Of a stretch of 64,000 nucleotides of DNA, positions 1 to 11,829 are shown piece after piece. This DNA comes from Limnanthes douglasii subsp. nivea (taxonomy: Eukaryota > Streptophyta > Magnoliopsida > Brassicales > Limnanthaceae). The DNA is taken from positions 126,588,376-126,652,375 of the forward strand of contig JAUPFV010000002.1 in NCBI GenBank assembly GCA_036936605.1, in the 5' to 3' direction. The first letter of the stretch is position 1; every line of letters begins with the position of its first letter. Both the position numbers and the translations under genes were made by a program. The notes beneath the pieces are model-generated. The model was not told the DNA's origin, searched no databases, and was given only the letters and a program-made list of their open reading frames with translations.

Positions 1-7
1 TGTTGAG

Positions 8-126
8 TAACCCATCTGGACCCAGGGAAAGAGGGCAATGTTGGGCTTTCTTTGCAAAGCGAGACCATTGTGAAAGACCGATATTGTTTAGTGAGACACA
101 ATGAAGATGAAATGGGTTTAGAGTGA
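8..126 (+). CDS. possible last exon of an unidentified gene (partial)
   Basis: A 39-codon open frame ends at a TGA at 124-126. An AG at positions 6-7 could be the acceptor of an upstream intron, which would avoid the in-frame TGA at 4-6. The piece is mixed, charged and of clearly higher GC than the AT-rich DNA after it, with phrases such as DPGKEGNVGLSLQSET and VRHNEDEMGLE. I do not recognise the family. A second frame (positions 3-104) is also open, so the frame choice is uncertain. The rest of the gene, if there is one, lies left of the window. Confidence 0.3.
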
Positions 127-1889
127 CATCCATTGTGACTAGGTTCTCAAGGGTTCTACTGCTATGCATTTGCGTACGTGAATAAATTTATAAGAAAAAA
201 GTATAGTATGAACCTAATATCCGGTTAGCTATATATATTATTTTAGGTATGTTTCTTACTCTCTATTGAGACTATGTTTTGAATGTTTGACTATTAAATT
301 ATCCAAATATGTTATATAAACCATCATATCTTCTTTTACTCACCTAAATATAGATTATCGAATACTAACCTATTTTGATTTTAATGAACCTTTAAAATAA
401 TATAATTTTATAAAAATACATAATAATACTTAAGAATGAATGATATATACCATAAATTGTTTGATGGTTAAGTAGTTTTTTTGTTAACTATTGGAGAGGT
501 TTTAGTAGTTATTTTTAAATTTTATTTTATCGTTATATTTTGAAAATAAATTATTATTATTAAGATAAAAAGACAAAAAATATAATTAAAAAAATCAGGA
601 AAAAATATTATCATTAAAGAGTTAGTTGCAACCTTATAAAATAAACTTCCAGTCAAAACCAAAATAATACTAGAAATAAATAAAAAGGTTTAATAATGTT
701 TATTTTGGTAATATATTATTTTTATCATTTATTGGTTAAAAGTTATAAGAAAACTCTATTTATTTTTTATCCAATTGCTTCCACGAACATAAATATTTAT
801 CTACCAAACAAAAATAATTTTTTTACTGTTATTCACTACAAAATTAACCAAAAATACATTATACTTCTTTTTATTCTTTTAGGTTTCCTTAAAAGAACTT
901 TTGTTGGTTTTTATCATCAAATCAAACTGAAAATAATTCTTCTTATGATAATTCTTTTTATATCAGTTATTTTCATATCCATCATTCTAGATAATTTATA
1001 TAATTTGTTTAGATTCAACCGCTAAACAATTCATATCAATAATCAAATAAAAACATCAAATAAAAACAATCATTCTAGATAATTTATATGTATACAATTC
1101 ATATCAATAATCAAATAAAAAGAATTAATACTTGAATTAGTCACATATTTCAAATGCCAAATCGCCTTATAAAGTTTATGATATCTAAAATTACTTCTCT
1201 CAGTACTATCGCACTATATCCATTTACATGATAAAGGTTATCAAATTTCCTTATAAAGTTGTTTAGCTCGATTTAAAATTTACATAGGATGTTTTTTGTT
1301 TTATTTATTTAACCATTTACATGTATTTAGTTTGATATATTATTATAGTATTGATAAAACCAAACTCTTCCCGTAATAGTAATAGAATATTAAAACAGAT
1401 ATAAAACAAACTCTTCCCGTAATAGAATATTAAAACAGATATAAAACAAACATGTGGGTGTAAAAAAATTAGAATATAGTGAAAACATTTCTACTAAAAT
1501 ATTAGTTATTGCAATATGAAACAAAAAAAAAATTATTAGAACATATTTATTTTCAAACTTAATAGTTATAGAAATTGTTTTTCTAAAAAAGTTGTTGATC
1601 GAAGCAACAATAAAAAGAATTTGATAGGCACACTAACCATTGTATGCTATTAATTCTAATAAATAGTTGTAATTTATTATTTTTTAAATTATAAGCTATT
1701 TTAATAAATAGTAATTTAAGAGAATAAGAGTATATAAATAATATAATTTAAATGGTTTATTTTATTAAAATTAAATTATTAATAAATTAAAATCTGAAAA
1801 TAAATATAACGCATAATAAGTACGTTTAGTATATGGACATACACAATATGTTTATAATGGTGATATATTTGATAGTTTGTCAAACTTGT
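127..1889. other. AT-rich stretch without a recognisable gene
   Basis: I see no coding signal here. The 109-codon open frame at 696-1025 is Ile/Phe/Leu-rich, as expected from translating AT-rich DNA, and I do not call it a gene. Small duplications are present: the motif CAATTCATATCAATAATC recurs at 1027 and 1097, and a unit of about 40-46 bp starting CAAACTCTTCCCG is tandemly repeated at 1361-1447. Confidence 0.6.
1361..1447. repeat. two-copy tandem repeat, about 40-46 bp
   Basis: The unit begins CAAACTCTTCCCGTAATAG and ends in CAGATATAAAA. The first copy (1361-1406) has an extra 6 bp (TAATAG) compared with the second (1407-1447). It is a local slippage-type duplication in non-coding DNA. 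Confidence 0.75.
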
Positions 1890-2830
1890 CCTCTTTGATT
1901 ACATATGAGGATATGGCAAATTTCAATCTAAACAAGATAGTCATGGATATGATAAATGATGTTTATGAATATCAATCCACTAGAACAAGAGATGGAACAA
2001 ACAAACAAATGAAAAAAATAATATTTTAAGAAGTAATCATCGAGATAACAAATAGTTTGAAAGACTTTTGAACACAAATTGTATCATAGTCATAAAGCTA
2101 TTTCAATTCTTATAATTGTAAAAGTCCGACATGGGAAACTTACTTATAAAATTGCAGATACTTATTTCGACAATTTTATAGGATTATTCAAAAAAATGTT
2201 TGTGAACATAAATATACTACCAAACAACCACTAATAAAGCGTACACAACATTAAAATATATCAGAATGACATATGAAAAAAACTACGCACGCCAATGTAG
2301 TTGTTGTTTATAGTACGAGGATAATACAAATTTAGAAGCAAGTCTAGTGTGCATGATATCACCCTATAATCATGTATCTCGATGTAAAAAAAAAGTTATG
2401 AATAAGATTTTACGATATTTACTTTGAACCCAAGATTGACGTCTTTGTATATGTCAATTTATTTTGTCATTAAATACAATCTCGATGCAATGCATATTGA
2501 AAACCATATGTGCGATAGTATTATTGGTACAATGCTTTACTTTGAAGGAAAAACAAAAAACACGTTAAAAACCCCTCAAGATCTAAAAAACATTATGTAT
2601 GATTTTTTTGTGGTTGACCCATATAGGGTAAAATTAGGTCCAAATACATTTTTCATATACATTAAAACAAAATCATAAGAAATAGTTTCTTAATTTGATC
2701 AATATCCTCCAAATATAGCACAATGTGTTAATGTGGATAATGGGAAACTTTTAGGACTAAAGAGTTATGATTGTTATTTATTAGTGCAGTGAATGTTTTC
2801 AATTGTCATTAAGCCTTGTTTGGTATAAGA
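1890..2830 (+). pseudogene. CACTA (En/Spm) TNP2 transposase fragment 1
   Basis: CACTA transposons move by a TNP2-type transposase. The clearest part is 2424-2580, which reads NLDAMHIE, then a degenerate CDS-I-GT, then GKTKNTLKTPQDL; these match the hallmark block of plant TNP2 proteins. After a stop the same order continues with YRVKLGPNTFF, CVNVDNGKLLGLKSYDC and a degraded LLPIAI-type ending near 2820. An acidic stretch around 1910-1980 (MINDVYEY) may be the N-terminal part. Several stops and frame changes interrupt it, so it is a relic. Fragment 2 at 3560-5100 has the same strand and domain order and repeats part of this region, so these are probably two different copies or a rearranged one. 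Confidence 0.72.
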
Positions 2831-3559
2831 TATAGTTGAGACTAGTATCAGACTGTCCAGATTTGTTTCTAAATTTTGCACGAATAAATTGAAGAAGGAA
2901 GATGTCTAAAAAATTATCCATGATATAAATGTCATGACTTGGTATATTATAATTTATTTACCCTTTTTGTTTTTGTGATATAATGCAATATTTTATCGTA
3001 CATTTAGCAAAGTGTAATTGTTAGTTGGGCTAGTGTAATTTCGATAGACGTATTCGACTCCGAGCTAAAAAAATAACTCATATTTCAGACCGGGATAAAG
3101 TTTATCCAATTTTTATTTTATTACTCAGTTTATTTTGATTTCAATGAGTTTTACAATTAATTCTCTTTTATAAAAATAACACAATATATACAATAAAATG
3201 TTTTGATGGTTTTTTAAATTCGTTATTGATTTAAATATGTGATTTCTAAATTTATTTTATGTTTATTGATTTTAATTACTCGAGCTATTTTTCGGCAATG
3301 AATTTTAATTATTTATTCAAAACCTTATTAAAATATATTTAAAAGGTTAATATAACAATAGTTGTTCAAACAATAATATAAATACTAACAAAATACGATC
3401 TTAACATATGAATGTTGATTTTAGTAATTGGTTACTATTTTTATCCGTTATTTTTTAACTAATTAAATCTACCAACAAATTTACTTTTGTATCAATTCAG
3501 TCTACCAACAAAAATATTTATCCACCGAATATCATAAAACATTTACTATTATTACGATG
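2831..3559. other. AT-rich spacer between two CACTA fragments
   Basis: No coding motif is recognisable. It probably belongs to degraded CACTA non-coding sequence, but I cannot support that from terminal repeats. Confidence 0.4.
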
Positions 3560-5100
3560 CGAGGTTGCGCTAATGTGGACGATCAATGATTTCTCCGCTT
3601 ATGACATGTTATGTGGCTGGAGTACGCACGGTAAATTGGCATGCCTGTATTGTATGAATTAAACAAAAACCAATTACCTTACGAGAGGTAAGAAGGTATG
3701 TTGGTTTGATTGTCATCAAAAGTTTCTATGTAAGGAAAAATGGTTACACGTGTAGTTGAAAACGAGCGACTTACCACGGCTTAAACACTGGATTCTGTTC
3801 TAAAGATCCCTCATTCGAATGAATTTGGTGAATCCAATCACAAGTGCAAGTCACCAAGATATGGTACAGAACATCATTGGACAAAGAAAAGCGCTTTCTG
3901 AGAACTACTTTACTGGAAGGACAATCTTATTAGGCACAATATATACCTGATGCGTATCGAGAAAAACTGTTTGGAGAATATAATGTTTACTATCATGGAT
4001 GTTAAATCAATGACTAAGGACAATGCAAAATCTAGGGAAGATATGGAGTATTTATGCTGAAAGAGTTATTTGAAACGGACCGATGGCCTAGGTTTAGGAA
4101 ATGTTAAACCAAAGGCTAATTATGTACTTAACAAAGACCAACAACAGGTTGTTCGAACATGGCTAGAAAATTTGAAAATATCACACGGTTCTGCAAGCAA
4201 TCTCTCACGCTGCACATATATAGAGGGTTTTGATGGCTTGAAAATCCATGATTGTCATATCCTTATGGAGAAATTATTACCCATTTTCTTCCTTTATTTG
4301 TTACATAATCCAATATGGGAGGAAATAGTTAATTTGTGCCCTTTTTTCTGAGACCTTTGTTCATCCACCCTCCACGTTGAACATTTACTTGTTAACATTT
4401 AATTGCAGCTCCTACAATGCACAGCTTCGTCAACTCAATCCCGATTCTACTGCAGCGGAGCTCGATCAATACTTTGTCGAGATCTTTGGTCCTTGGCTGG
4501 AAGAATATGTAATATTCACTATACTTCTTACTTTTTTGTTTAATCATTATTTTGTTGATTTCATTTTTTAAAGTACATGCAATATCAAATTCATACATAT
4601 ATGTTATGATGTTTATGCTGGTATGAACTCACTTTCTTTGCGGTAGTAATTCCGATTCTGGTTGGAGTAGTTTCATTTATGATGTATTTCCAGCAATCAT
4701 TTCATTGTTGTTGCATCAGTTTTAGTAGGTTATAAATTAGTGTTGGTTTCTTGTTTTTTTGTGAGTGTCATAAATTACCTTGTTCCATGCGTATTTATAA
4801 GTTGGTACAAACATCGACTGTCTTATATCATCATTGGCCAATAGTCCATATTGTGAGATTCACAATTTCGAGGGATATTACACCAACGGTTACCTCTTCG
4901 ACACAAAATATGGAAGAGAGCATAAGATAAACAATAGTGGTGTGATGATTGAGGGGATATATGGTGTTGATATGTTAGACTACTATGGACAAATAGTATA
5001 AATTTGGGAGGTATCTTATGGTGAGATGATGAAATCGATTGTATTTTTCAAATGCGATTGGTTTAGTAATGATAGAAAAAATGTGCGATATGAAACATAT
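3560..5100 (+). pseudogene. CACTA (En/Spm) TNP2 transposase fragment 2 with DUF4216-like tail
   Basis: Domains appear in TNP2 order. At 3570-3660 is an INDFSAYDMLCGWSTHGKLACLYC block; at 3695 KVCWFDCHQKFL; at 4015-4060 KTKDNAKSREDME-like residues; at 4070-4350 a 93-codon open frame with SNLSRCTYIEGFDGLKIHDCHILMEKLLP; and at 4865-5060 a block resembling DUF4216 (YTNGYLFDTKYG, NNSGVMIEG, DYYGQI, FFKCDW). Stops and frameshifts separate the blocks. It is a degenerate transposase relic; the block order supports CACTA strongly. I could not find the terminal CACTA motifs or a 3-bp target duplication. Confidence 0.78.
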
Positions 5101-6420
5101 GTTGAATAATTAAGTTTTTGTCTAACCTTATAAATTAAAGAAGATTCCTATTGCTAGGATATGGCGCCATGGCAATGAATGAGCGTAAAATGTTTAAGGG
5201 AGAAAAGGTTTTACGTCTTTTGAGAGAGAAGTGAGGTGAGAGATAAACACGAAATAGAGAGTTTTATTAATCATGTTATCTTTTTAAAAAAAGTGATTAA
5301 ATTCTTTGTGTTTGAGAATATTTTTGTAACCTACTTGTTTGATATAAAAAATGTATGTTCTCATGGATGTAGAATTTTTTCACAATCTAAACCATATTTA
5401 ATCTATTTTGTATGTTTGGCTTTATTTGATCCTTTTTTGATTTGTTGCTAATGTTGAACACGATACTTGTTCTTCTTCATATGATCGATAACACCTCTTG
5501 GTTTTTGGCTTAGGATGATTAGATTTTATAATAGTTATATATATGTGTATATTATCATTTTAATTTGGTAACGAGCGATGTTTTTTATATAATTCAAAAT
5601 CTAGTATATATTTGACATAACATTCTAGATTTATATATCTATATTGGGGAGATTCTAAAGTTGGACATATAAGTCGATAAGTATCGACCAGTATTAGGTG
5701 ACTTACTTGGAAGGTGCCCATAAACAATTTCTTTGACGACACTTATCCTATGATATGTAAGCATTGGAAAGTTGTTCTTTATTTGTCTTGGATTAGGATG
5801 GAGAATAAAGGAAATATATGGTATTTTTCTTAAAGTAAAATTAGATTAGTTCTTTATTTTTTATTTATACGCAAATTAGAAAATATAGAGTCAAATGTGA
5901 GAATGACTATTTGGAACTGATTAAGTTTTTTTTTTTAATTTTTGTTTGTTTTATGTAAATTCAGTTGTTTATATACATGATACTTTGTTAATTATATTAT
6001 TCTTATATTATATGTAATTTTAAAGTGAATGATGTTGTTGGTGTGAACGTTTACCTATATTTTGTTACTATCTGGCATCACTAGTGTTATCGTTTACAAG
6101 TTGATTAGGTGTTTTTAAAAAGGAAATAACTTGCATGTCTTATATTCAACAATAAATTGGTATTGAGTATGGAACTTCATTATGAAATAACTTGTCAATT
6201 ACTTTATATATTATAATGCGGTTAATATATATTTGTTTTAAACTCATCGACAACGGTAATTTTAAATTGTCAACATATTTGATTTTTAAATTAAATCAAT
6301 TGTCTTTAGACAAAAAAAATTCAATTTTGAATGATTTGAATCCTTCTTATCTTCACAAGCTTACAATAGACCTACTACAACCATCAAAGTATAAAATTTA
6401 ATGCCAAACATATTTTCCAT
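5100..6420 (+). repeat. long dispersed repeat, copy A (partner at 25480-26510)
   Basis: The segment carries TTTTGAGAGAGA, GTAACCTACTTGTTT, a TGGATGTAGAAT block, the phrase TATGGTATTTTTCTTAAA and more, in the same order and orientation as 25480-26510. Because it directly follows TNP2/DUF4216 sequence, and copy B also follows TNP2-like residues, the repeat is probably the 3-prime non-coding part of one CACTA family. The GTGGATGTAGAAT-TTTTTACAATCTGAACCACG section in copy B resembles a motif seen in some plant LTRs, so an LTR origin of part of it is an alternative. No gene is seen inside. Confidence 0.6.
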
Positions 6421-7192
6421 ATTAGAAGTGTTATTGGAACAATTTCAACGATTTAAATGTAATTTTTGTCTCTTTTTTATATTGTTAGACTATGTTTATA
6501 CATATTTCTATGATGATTTAGGTTTGAATGATTTTTTTAATATAATTAAAAATTTATTTTGCCTTTGAACATAATATTATAGATTTGTATACATGCAATG
6601 AGGATGCTGATGTTTATTATACAAATCCACAAGTATTTTGTTGATAACGACTACGTGATTCATTTGACTGCTATTTTATAATTAGTTATTTTTGTGAGTG
6701 TTTTTATATTTTTATGTTTTTTATGTTTTTTAAAATGAATTCAGTAAAATTGGAAGATAGTGTATCTCTTTATTTAAGACCTTTTAACTATATTTAAACC
6801 CTAGAAAAATAAATTACATCTTCATTTATCTTAAATCAGGGTCGTAGATGAGAAATATATATATAATTTTTATCTTTGAAAAGAAGTTATGCATTTTCAA
6901 TATGTCTAATACATATACATGTATGTTAATAAATGTCGAATAGAATATATAAATTACTATTTAGAATTGATTAATTAAGTTTATTGTTAGTTTTTTTTAT
7001 GTATGTTTATTTTTTATTTATAGTTGGTATTGTTTTAATTATATAATATTCTTTTGGTATACCTATAATTATTAAATATTTGTTATTATATGCGTAAACT
7101 TTTAGAAAACCACTTGTTATATAATTCGTGTATTTGGGCATGTAGGATATTAGATGATGTTTTATTAAGGAAGATAATTAGAATATCTAGTT
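6421..7192. other. AT-rich stretch, nothing recognisable
   Basis: Very AT-rich with long T and A runs. I see no coding motif or structured repeat. Confidence 0.5.
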
Positions 7193-7193
7193 G

Positions 7194-7299
7194 GGCGATG
7201 CTAGACTACTATATGAATCAACTAACTTAAGTTTATAGTGTTGTAGGGCGATGCTAGACTACTATATGAATCAACTAACTTAAGTTTATAGTGTTGTAG
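7194..7299. repeat. 53-bp tandem duplication, 2 identical copies
   Basis: The unit begins GGCGATGCTAGACTACTATA and ends TTTATAGTGTTGTAG. The copies at 7194-7246 and 7247-7299 are identical as far as I can read, and a third partial start (GGAGATGTTAGA) follows. Such identity suggests a recent duplication. Confidence 0.9.
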
Positions 7300-8019
7300 G
7301 GAGATGTTAGATACTTCATACATTTGATGTCATAAACAATTTCAAAATCATTACAAGATAACCACAACATCAACTATGTCTTAAAAATTGAATGAGTACC
7401 ATGGCCAACGTATGATCGACATTTAATGTTGCAATGAAGTTCAATGACAATTTTCTGTATGTTGGTTACATCGACCATAAATCTTATGGTGCTTATTTTC
7501 TCATACATCCTCGTGTAGTCTTGTACGATATGGTTATCATCTTTTCAATTTAAATAGATTAGTTATTTGTTTTCTTATAGTTGATTGTGAGATCATCATT
7601 TTTCGATTTTGTTTTATGAAACATTGTTCCATATTTTATGTTATAAAAATAAAATATTTCATTTGTAGTGTTTTTAATCAATTTTACTAAAAAAAGAAAA
7701 TATGATTTTAGATTTTATTTCTTCACTCATGATTTGTTTTTATATATTGTGTAGGTGTATGGATTTTAAGTATGCGTATATTCATAATTTCAAACTTTTG
7801 TTAATTTTCTAGTTTTTTATTGTAAAAAATCCTCAAGTTAGTCATAAAATCTTACCAAAATTCTATTATTAAATTTAAACTTAAAAAATAATTGAAGCTA
7901 ATCAATTTATATTTGTCTGCTTCAATCACCTATTTCATCTATTCGAAAATTTAATAAAAACGGTTCCGGTCGAATATAACTTAATCCTAATAAAGATGGT
8001 ATATTTTTAAATACTTGTT
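7300..8019. other. AT-rich stretch, nothing recognisable
   Basis: No supported coding region. Short phrases such as FNDNFLYVGYIDHKSYGAYFLIHP around 7440-7510 look protein-like but are too short and broken to assign. Confidence 0.4.
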
Positions 8020-8960
8020 TGATCACTAAACATGATATGAATAACATGAATATCACTATATAGTAGGAATAAACATAATATTCCTATTAAAAACAAGTAT
8101 AACATAACTATTCATGTTATACAAAATGAATAACTTCATCCATATTGTTATACAAAATGAAAACCATACTATTTATACTCTATAATATGAATAACTATTA
8201 CTATTATACAACATATATATATATATATATATTCTAAAACATGAATAAGTGAATTATTCTTGATACACAATATGAATAACAACGCTAATATGGTTATACA
8301 ACATGAATAACAAGACTATTAGTGTTATACAACATGAATAATACACATAATGAATAACATGAGTATTCATAAATAACAAGACTATTACGGTTATACAACA
8401 TGTATAAAAAAGTACACATCATGAATAATATGACTATACATAATTAATAACATGATTGTTCGTGTTATACAAAACATAAATACTTAACACTCTAAAATAC
8501 ACTTCTAATCTTTTATTCTTGTTATAAACACGTTACATCCAATAAACAACCCTACTTGACACTCTAAAGTTCACACGTCGTCTTTTATTCATTATATACA
8601 TATATTGTATTAATAACATGAATGTTTGATATTATAAAGCATACCATTAACATATTTGTTCATGTTATAAAAATATTACATTAATAAGACAAAGCATGCT
8701 CCACTTTAAAAAGTATATCATAAAGTTATTAATTCATGTTACGTTATACAGAGATCATAATAACAAAAAATTATAATACATAACATATATCTAACATATT
8801 TATTCATATTATACATATATTCCACAAGTAAGACAACAATGCTTCACTGCACAAACCTCATCATTAATCTATATTTATTTGTTAGTCATGTGAATCATAT
8901 TACTCATGTTATTTTTCACAAATATATTATTGATAATGTAACAGCTAGTACAACAAATAT
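8020..8960. repeat. degenerate AT-rich array built on ATGAATAAC / GTTATACAACATGAATA
   Basis: The words ATGAATAAC, TTATACAACATGAATA, AACAAGACTATTA and CATGTTAT recur many times on both strands with irregular spacing. An (AT)n microsatellite lies near 8205-8232. This is old, diverged tandem repetition with no coding content. Confidence 0.65.
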
Positions 8961-9179
8961 CATAACTTTCTCTATAAAATTATCTTTTAGTATGATATTT
9001 TTTCATTGGAAATAAAACTCGTAAAACTATTTTCCAACTTTTTTGGAACTAGATCTTTCTCAGAATACACCAAGATCACTATGATCTACTAGTTTATTTA
9101 TCCTAAAGTGAATACCTACGGAAAGTGTTCGATAGTTTCTCCTTTTACTTGCGTATAGATTAAAATTATCATTTTTAGT

Positions 9180-10400
9180 ATTGATTGTGACAAGTCTTCG
9201 GGGCCTGATGGCTTCAAGACGGGGTTTTTCAAGCATTTCTTAAATATCATTGGTAAATCTAATTGTGATGGGATCTTGATGTTCTTTAATACTACTCATC
9301 TTGAGACTTCATGGAATGCCACCTCGATTTCAATACTCCCTAAGAAGGATTACCCCACTTTCGTCGGTGGCTTCGGGCCAATTGCTTATTACAATGTGGT
9401 TTACAGGCTTATTTCCAAGTTCTTGGCCTACTGAATCCAAACTATTTTTCTTATGTGATTGAAAATTTTCAATCAACTTTCCTGGTTGACCACAACATTA
9501 CGGACAACATTATCTCAAAAGCTCCTTAGAGGTTATCAAACAAAATATAAAAGTCTGATGGTAGCTCTTAATCGACTTAATGAAATAATTTAACAGCGTC
9601 TGACGACACCTTATCCTCGACATCTCGGTGGCCATAAAATTCTCTGAACAGATGATCACCTATATTATTCAATATATCGACACCCCCTCGTATACTGTTA
9701 ATATTAATAGTGACCATCACATGAATTTTAATAGCATAAAGGGTTAAAGAAAACGTGATCCTTTACTATAAGAAATGTAGTGATTTAAAATTAATTCTCA
9801 CTATAAGTGTCATAATCTTAAAATATCAACCTCTGCTTCATATACGACTTGATGAGTTTTTCATATAACATTAACTCTATCAATCTCATCAAGGATGGTA
9901 TTAATGATTTCTTTAACCTGTCTCGACTTAAACTTAACCCTCAAAAGAGTCATCTCTTCCACGTTGGGGTTAATCTGACTCTAATAACGTAGTTGATCAA
10001 TATCATTGGTTCCAACATTGTTCCTTCTAGTTAAATATGTTGGACTCTTATTCTTCCGATTCAACAATCCCATAAAAATTGTCAACCCCTCCTCGACAAA
10101 ATTACTACTTATATTTCCTCATTGACTTCCCAAAAATCTATTTTATGCAGCCAAGATTCAGCTCATTAAATCTATGGTTTTTGTGGGGCATGTTCATTGG
10201 GCTTCGATCTTTTTCCTGAAAGTGTTCTTAAAGAACTCTCATAGTTTCTTTATTGTTTCCTCTGGTATGACCATCAGTTGAGGTTACAAATGTAAAAGTA
10301 TCTTGGTATTTTATGACATTTCTCTTATTTGGAACAGTCTCGAGATTCTGGAGCTAAAAACATGAAATCAATCGGTCGACCTTAAATGTTTATGGTCCAC
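9180..10400 (+). pseudogene. LINE (non-LTR retrotransposon) reverse transcriptase remnant
   Basis: LINE ORF2 copies its own RNA at the nick. Blocks appear in ORF2 order: DCDKSSGPDGFKTGFFKHF at 9184-9240, ISILPKKDYP and FGPIAYYNVVYRLISKFLA at 9330-9430, a LSRLKLNPQKSHLFHVG-like block near 9920-9965, and QPLLDKITTYISSLTSQKS followed by YGFCGACSLGFDLFPESVLKEL at 10080-10240. Multiple stops and frame changes separate them. The FADD catalytic box is not clearly retained. The element is a fragment on the plus strand; the 26-bp minisatellite begins about 140 bp after the last recognisable block. Confidence 0.8.
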
Positions 10401-10538
10401 TTTTTGGATAAACAATAACTCTATATGGTGTGACTATATTAACTCTAAGCCTATTATGGACAATAACTTATTCTTTAAAGATTGATTTATCTCCATCATG
10501 GACTTAGAGAGAATTTTAAATCTTAGGTAAACGAAGAA

Positions 10539-10960
10539 GATGCAAAACCTTATTTGTTTTGATAGATGCGAAACCTTCTTTATTTTGCTAGATGCGAAAC
10601 CTTCTTTATTTTGATAGATGTGAAGCTTTCTTTGTTTTGCTAGATGCAAAACCTTATTTGTTTTGCTAGATGCAAAACCTTCTTTGCTTTGCTAGATGCG
10701 AAACCTTCTTTGTTTTGCTAGATGCGAAACCTTCTTTATTTTGCTAGATGAAAAACCTTCTTTGTTCTACTAGATACGAAACCTTCTTTCTTTTTTTAGA
10801 CGAGAAACCTTTTTATTTTGGTAGATGCAAGACCGTATTTGTTTTTCTAGATGTGAAACCTTATTTGTTTTGCTAGATGTGAAACCTTCTTTGTTTTTCT
10901 AGATGCGAAGCCTGCTTAAATTGTGTAGTACTAGATGCGAAACCAACCCAATAGATGTGA
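10539..10960. repeat. 26-bp minisatellite, about 15 copies
   Basis: The unit is GATGCGAAACC followed by TTCTTTGTTTTGCTA (26 bp). Copy starts are seen at 10539, 10565, 10591, 10617, 10643, 10669, 10695, 10721, 10747, 10773, 10799, 10824, 10850, 10876 and 10902, then irregularly at 10934 and 10954. The period is not a multiple of three, so open frames crossing it are not evidence for a gene. Copies differ at a few positions each. Confidence 0.95.
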
Positions 10961-11718
10961 AATCATATACTGAGAAACGTGTGTAAAAAATATATTTAAA
11001 AAAATTCAAAACATATCATGAGTGGTACTAGCTTTGTTCGTCTTAAAAAAACAAAACCAATAATATTTTCAGATTATGTTTTCGAGTTATGGTTCAAAAG
11101 ATATGAACTTTTAAAATTTTAAATTAAACAAAATTAAAGAAACAGAAGTGGATTTTATATAGAATAATAGTTTAGGTATACAGTTTTTCAAAGTTTTAAG
11201 GTCTTTATCCTTAATAGGATGGATCTTAAATGGTAAGTCTCTCTAATATTTCTTAAATGGTAAGTCTCTCTAATATTTATAGTAATTTTAAATTTTTTAT
11301 GGATTTGTTTGGATTTATCTTAAATTAAAATACCTTTTTATAATTCTTTTAAAAACATTATAAACCTATTATAATTATCCTAAAGTTTATTTATTTATTA
11401 CTTATTTTATCTTTAAATTTATGATAGAAATTTACTTAATTTCATTTGTTTTAACTAATAAAAGTTATATATGAATATAATATAAAATCAGTAAGCTTCT
11501 GTCCGAAAATTAACGTATTGAGATGTAGATCAAACTTTTTTATTATCCAAATCAGTAAGTTTTTCTTTTGGTGTAAATGAAAAGTTTGTGGTATGAAATA
11601 TTTATTTTTTTCTATACTATATAATCTGAATAAAAGTTATATAATATTAAAAAAAATTAAAAATTTAATGTTAAAATCAATTAGCTGAGTTTAAAACAAA
11701 AAATATATTTATAGCAAT
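10961..11718. other. AT-rich stretch with a 27-bp tandem duplication
   Basis: No gene seen. A 27-bp unit beginning TCTTAAATGGTAAGTCTCTC is perfectly duplicated at 11224-11250 and 11251-11277. Confidence 0.6.
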
Positions 11719-11815
11719 ATGTTTTTTTGGTTATATGGATAGAAATAGCTTGATGTAGAGAACACAAATAAAGTCTTGGGCTTTAGGTAGAGGCTTAGAC
11801 AAATATGTACTACGT
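11719..11815 (-). repeat. terminal repeat fragment of copia element C1 (left, 3-prime LTR side)
   Basis: About 95 bp here matches 15763-15845 in the same orientation; shared words are ACACAAATA and CTTGGGCTTTAGGTAGA. The two copies flank a minus-strand gag-to-RT region, so they are best read as LTR remnants. In this copy the sequence runs straight into the RT, so RNase H and the polypurine tract are missing. Confidence 0.65.
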
Positions 11816-11829
11816 AGAGAAAATAAGGG

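Noticed and set aside
696..1025. 109-codon open frame on the plus strand
   Set aside because: Composition is what translated AT-rich DNA gives (Ile, Phe, Leu, Tyr), with no motif. I do not call a gene.
10434..10649. 71-codon minus-strand frame over the minisatellite
   Set aside because: It is produced by a 26-bp repeat whose period is not a multiple of three; the repeated residues are not a real protein repeat.
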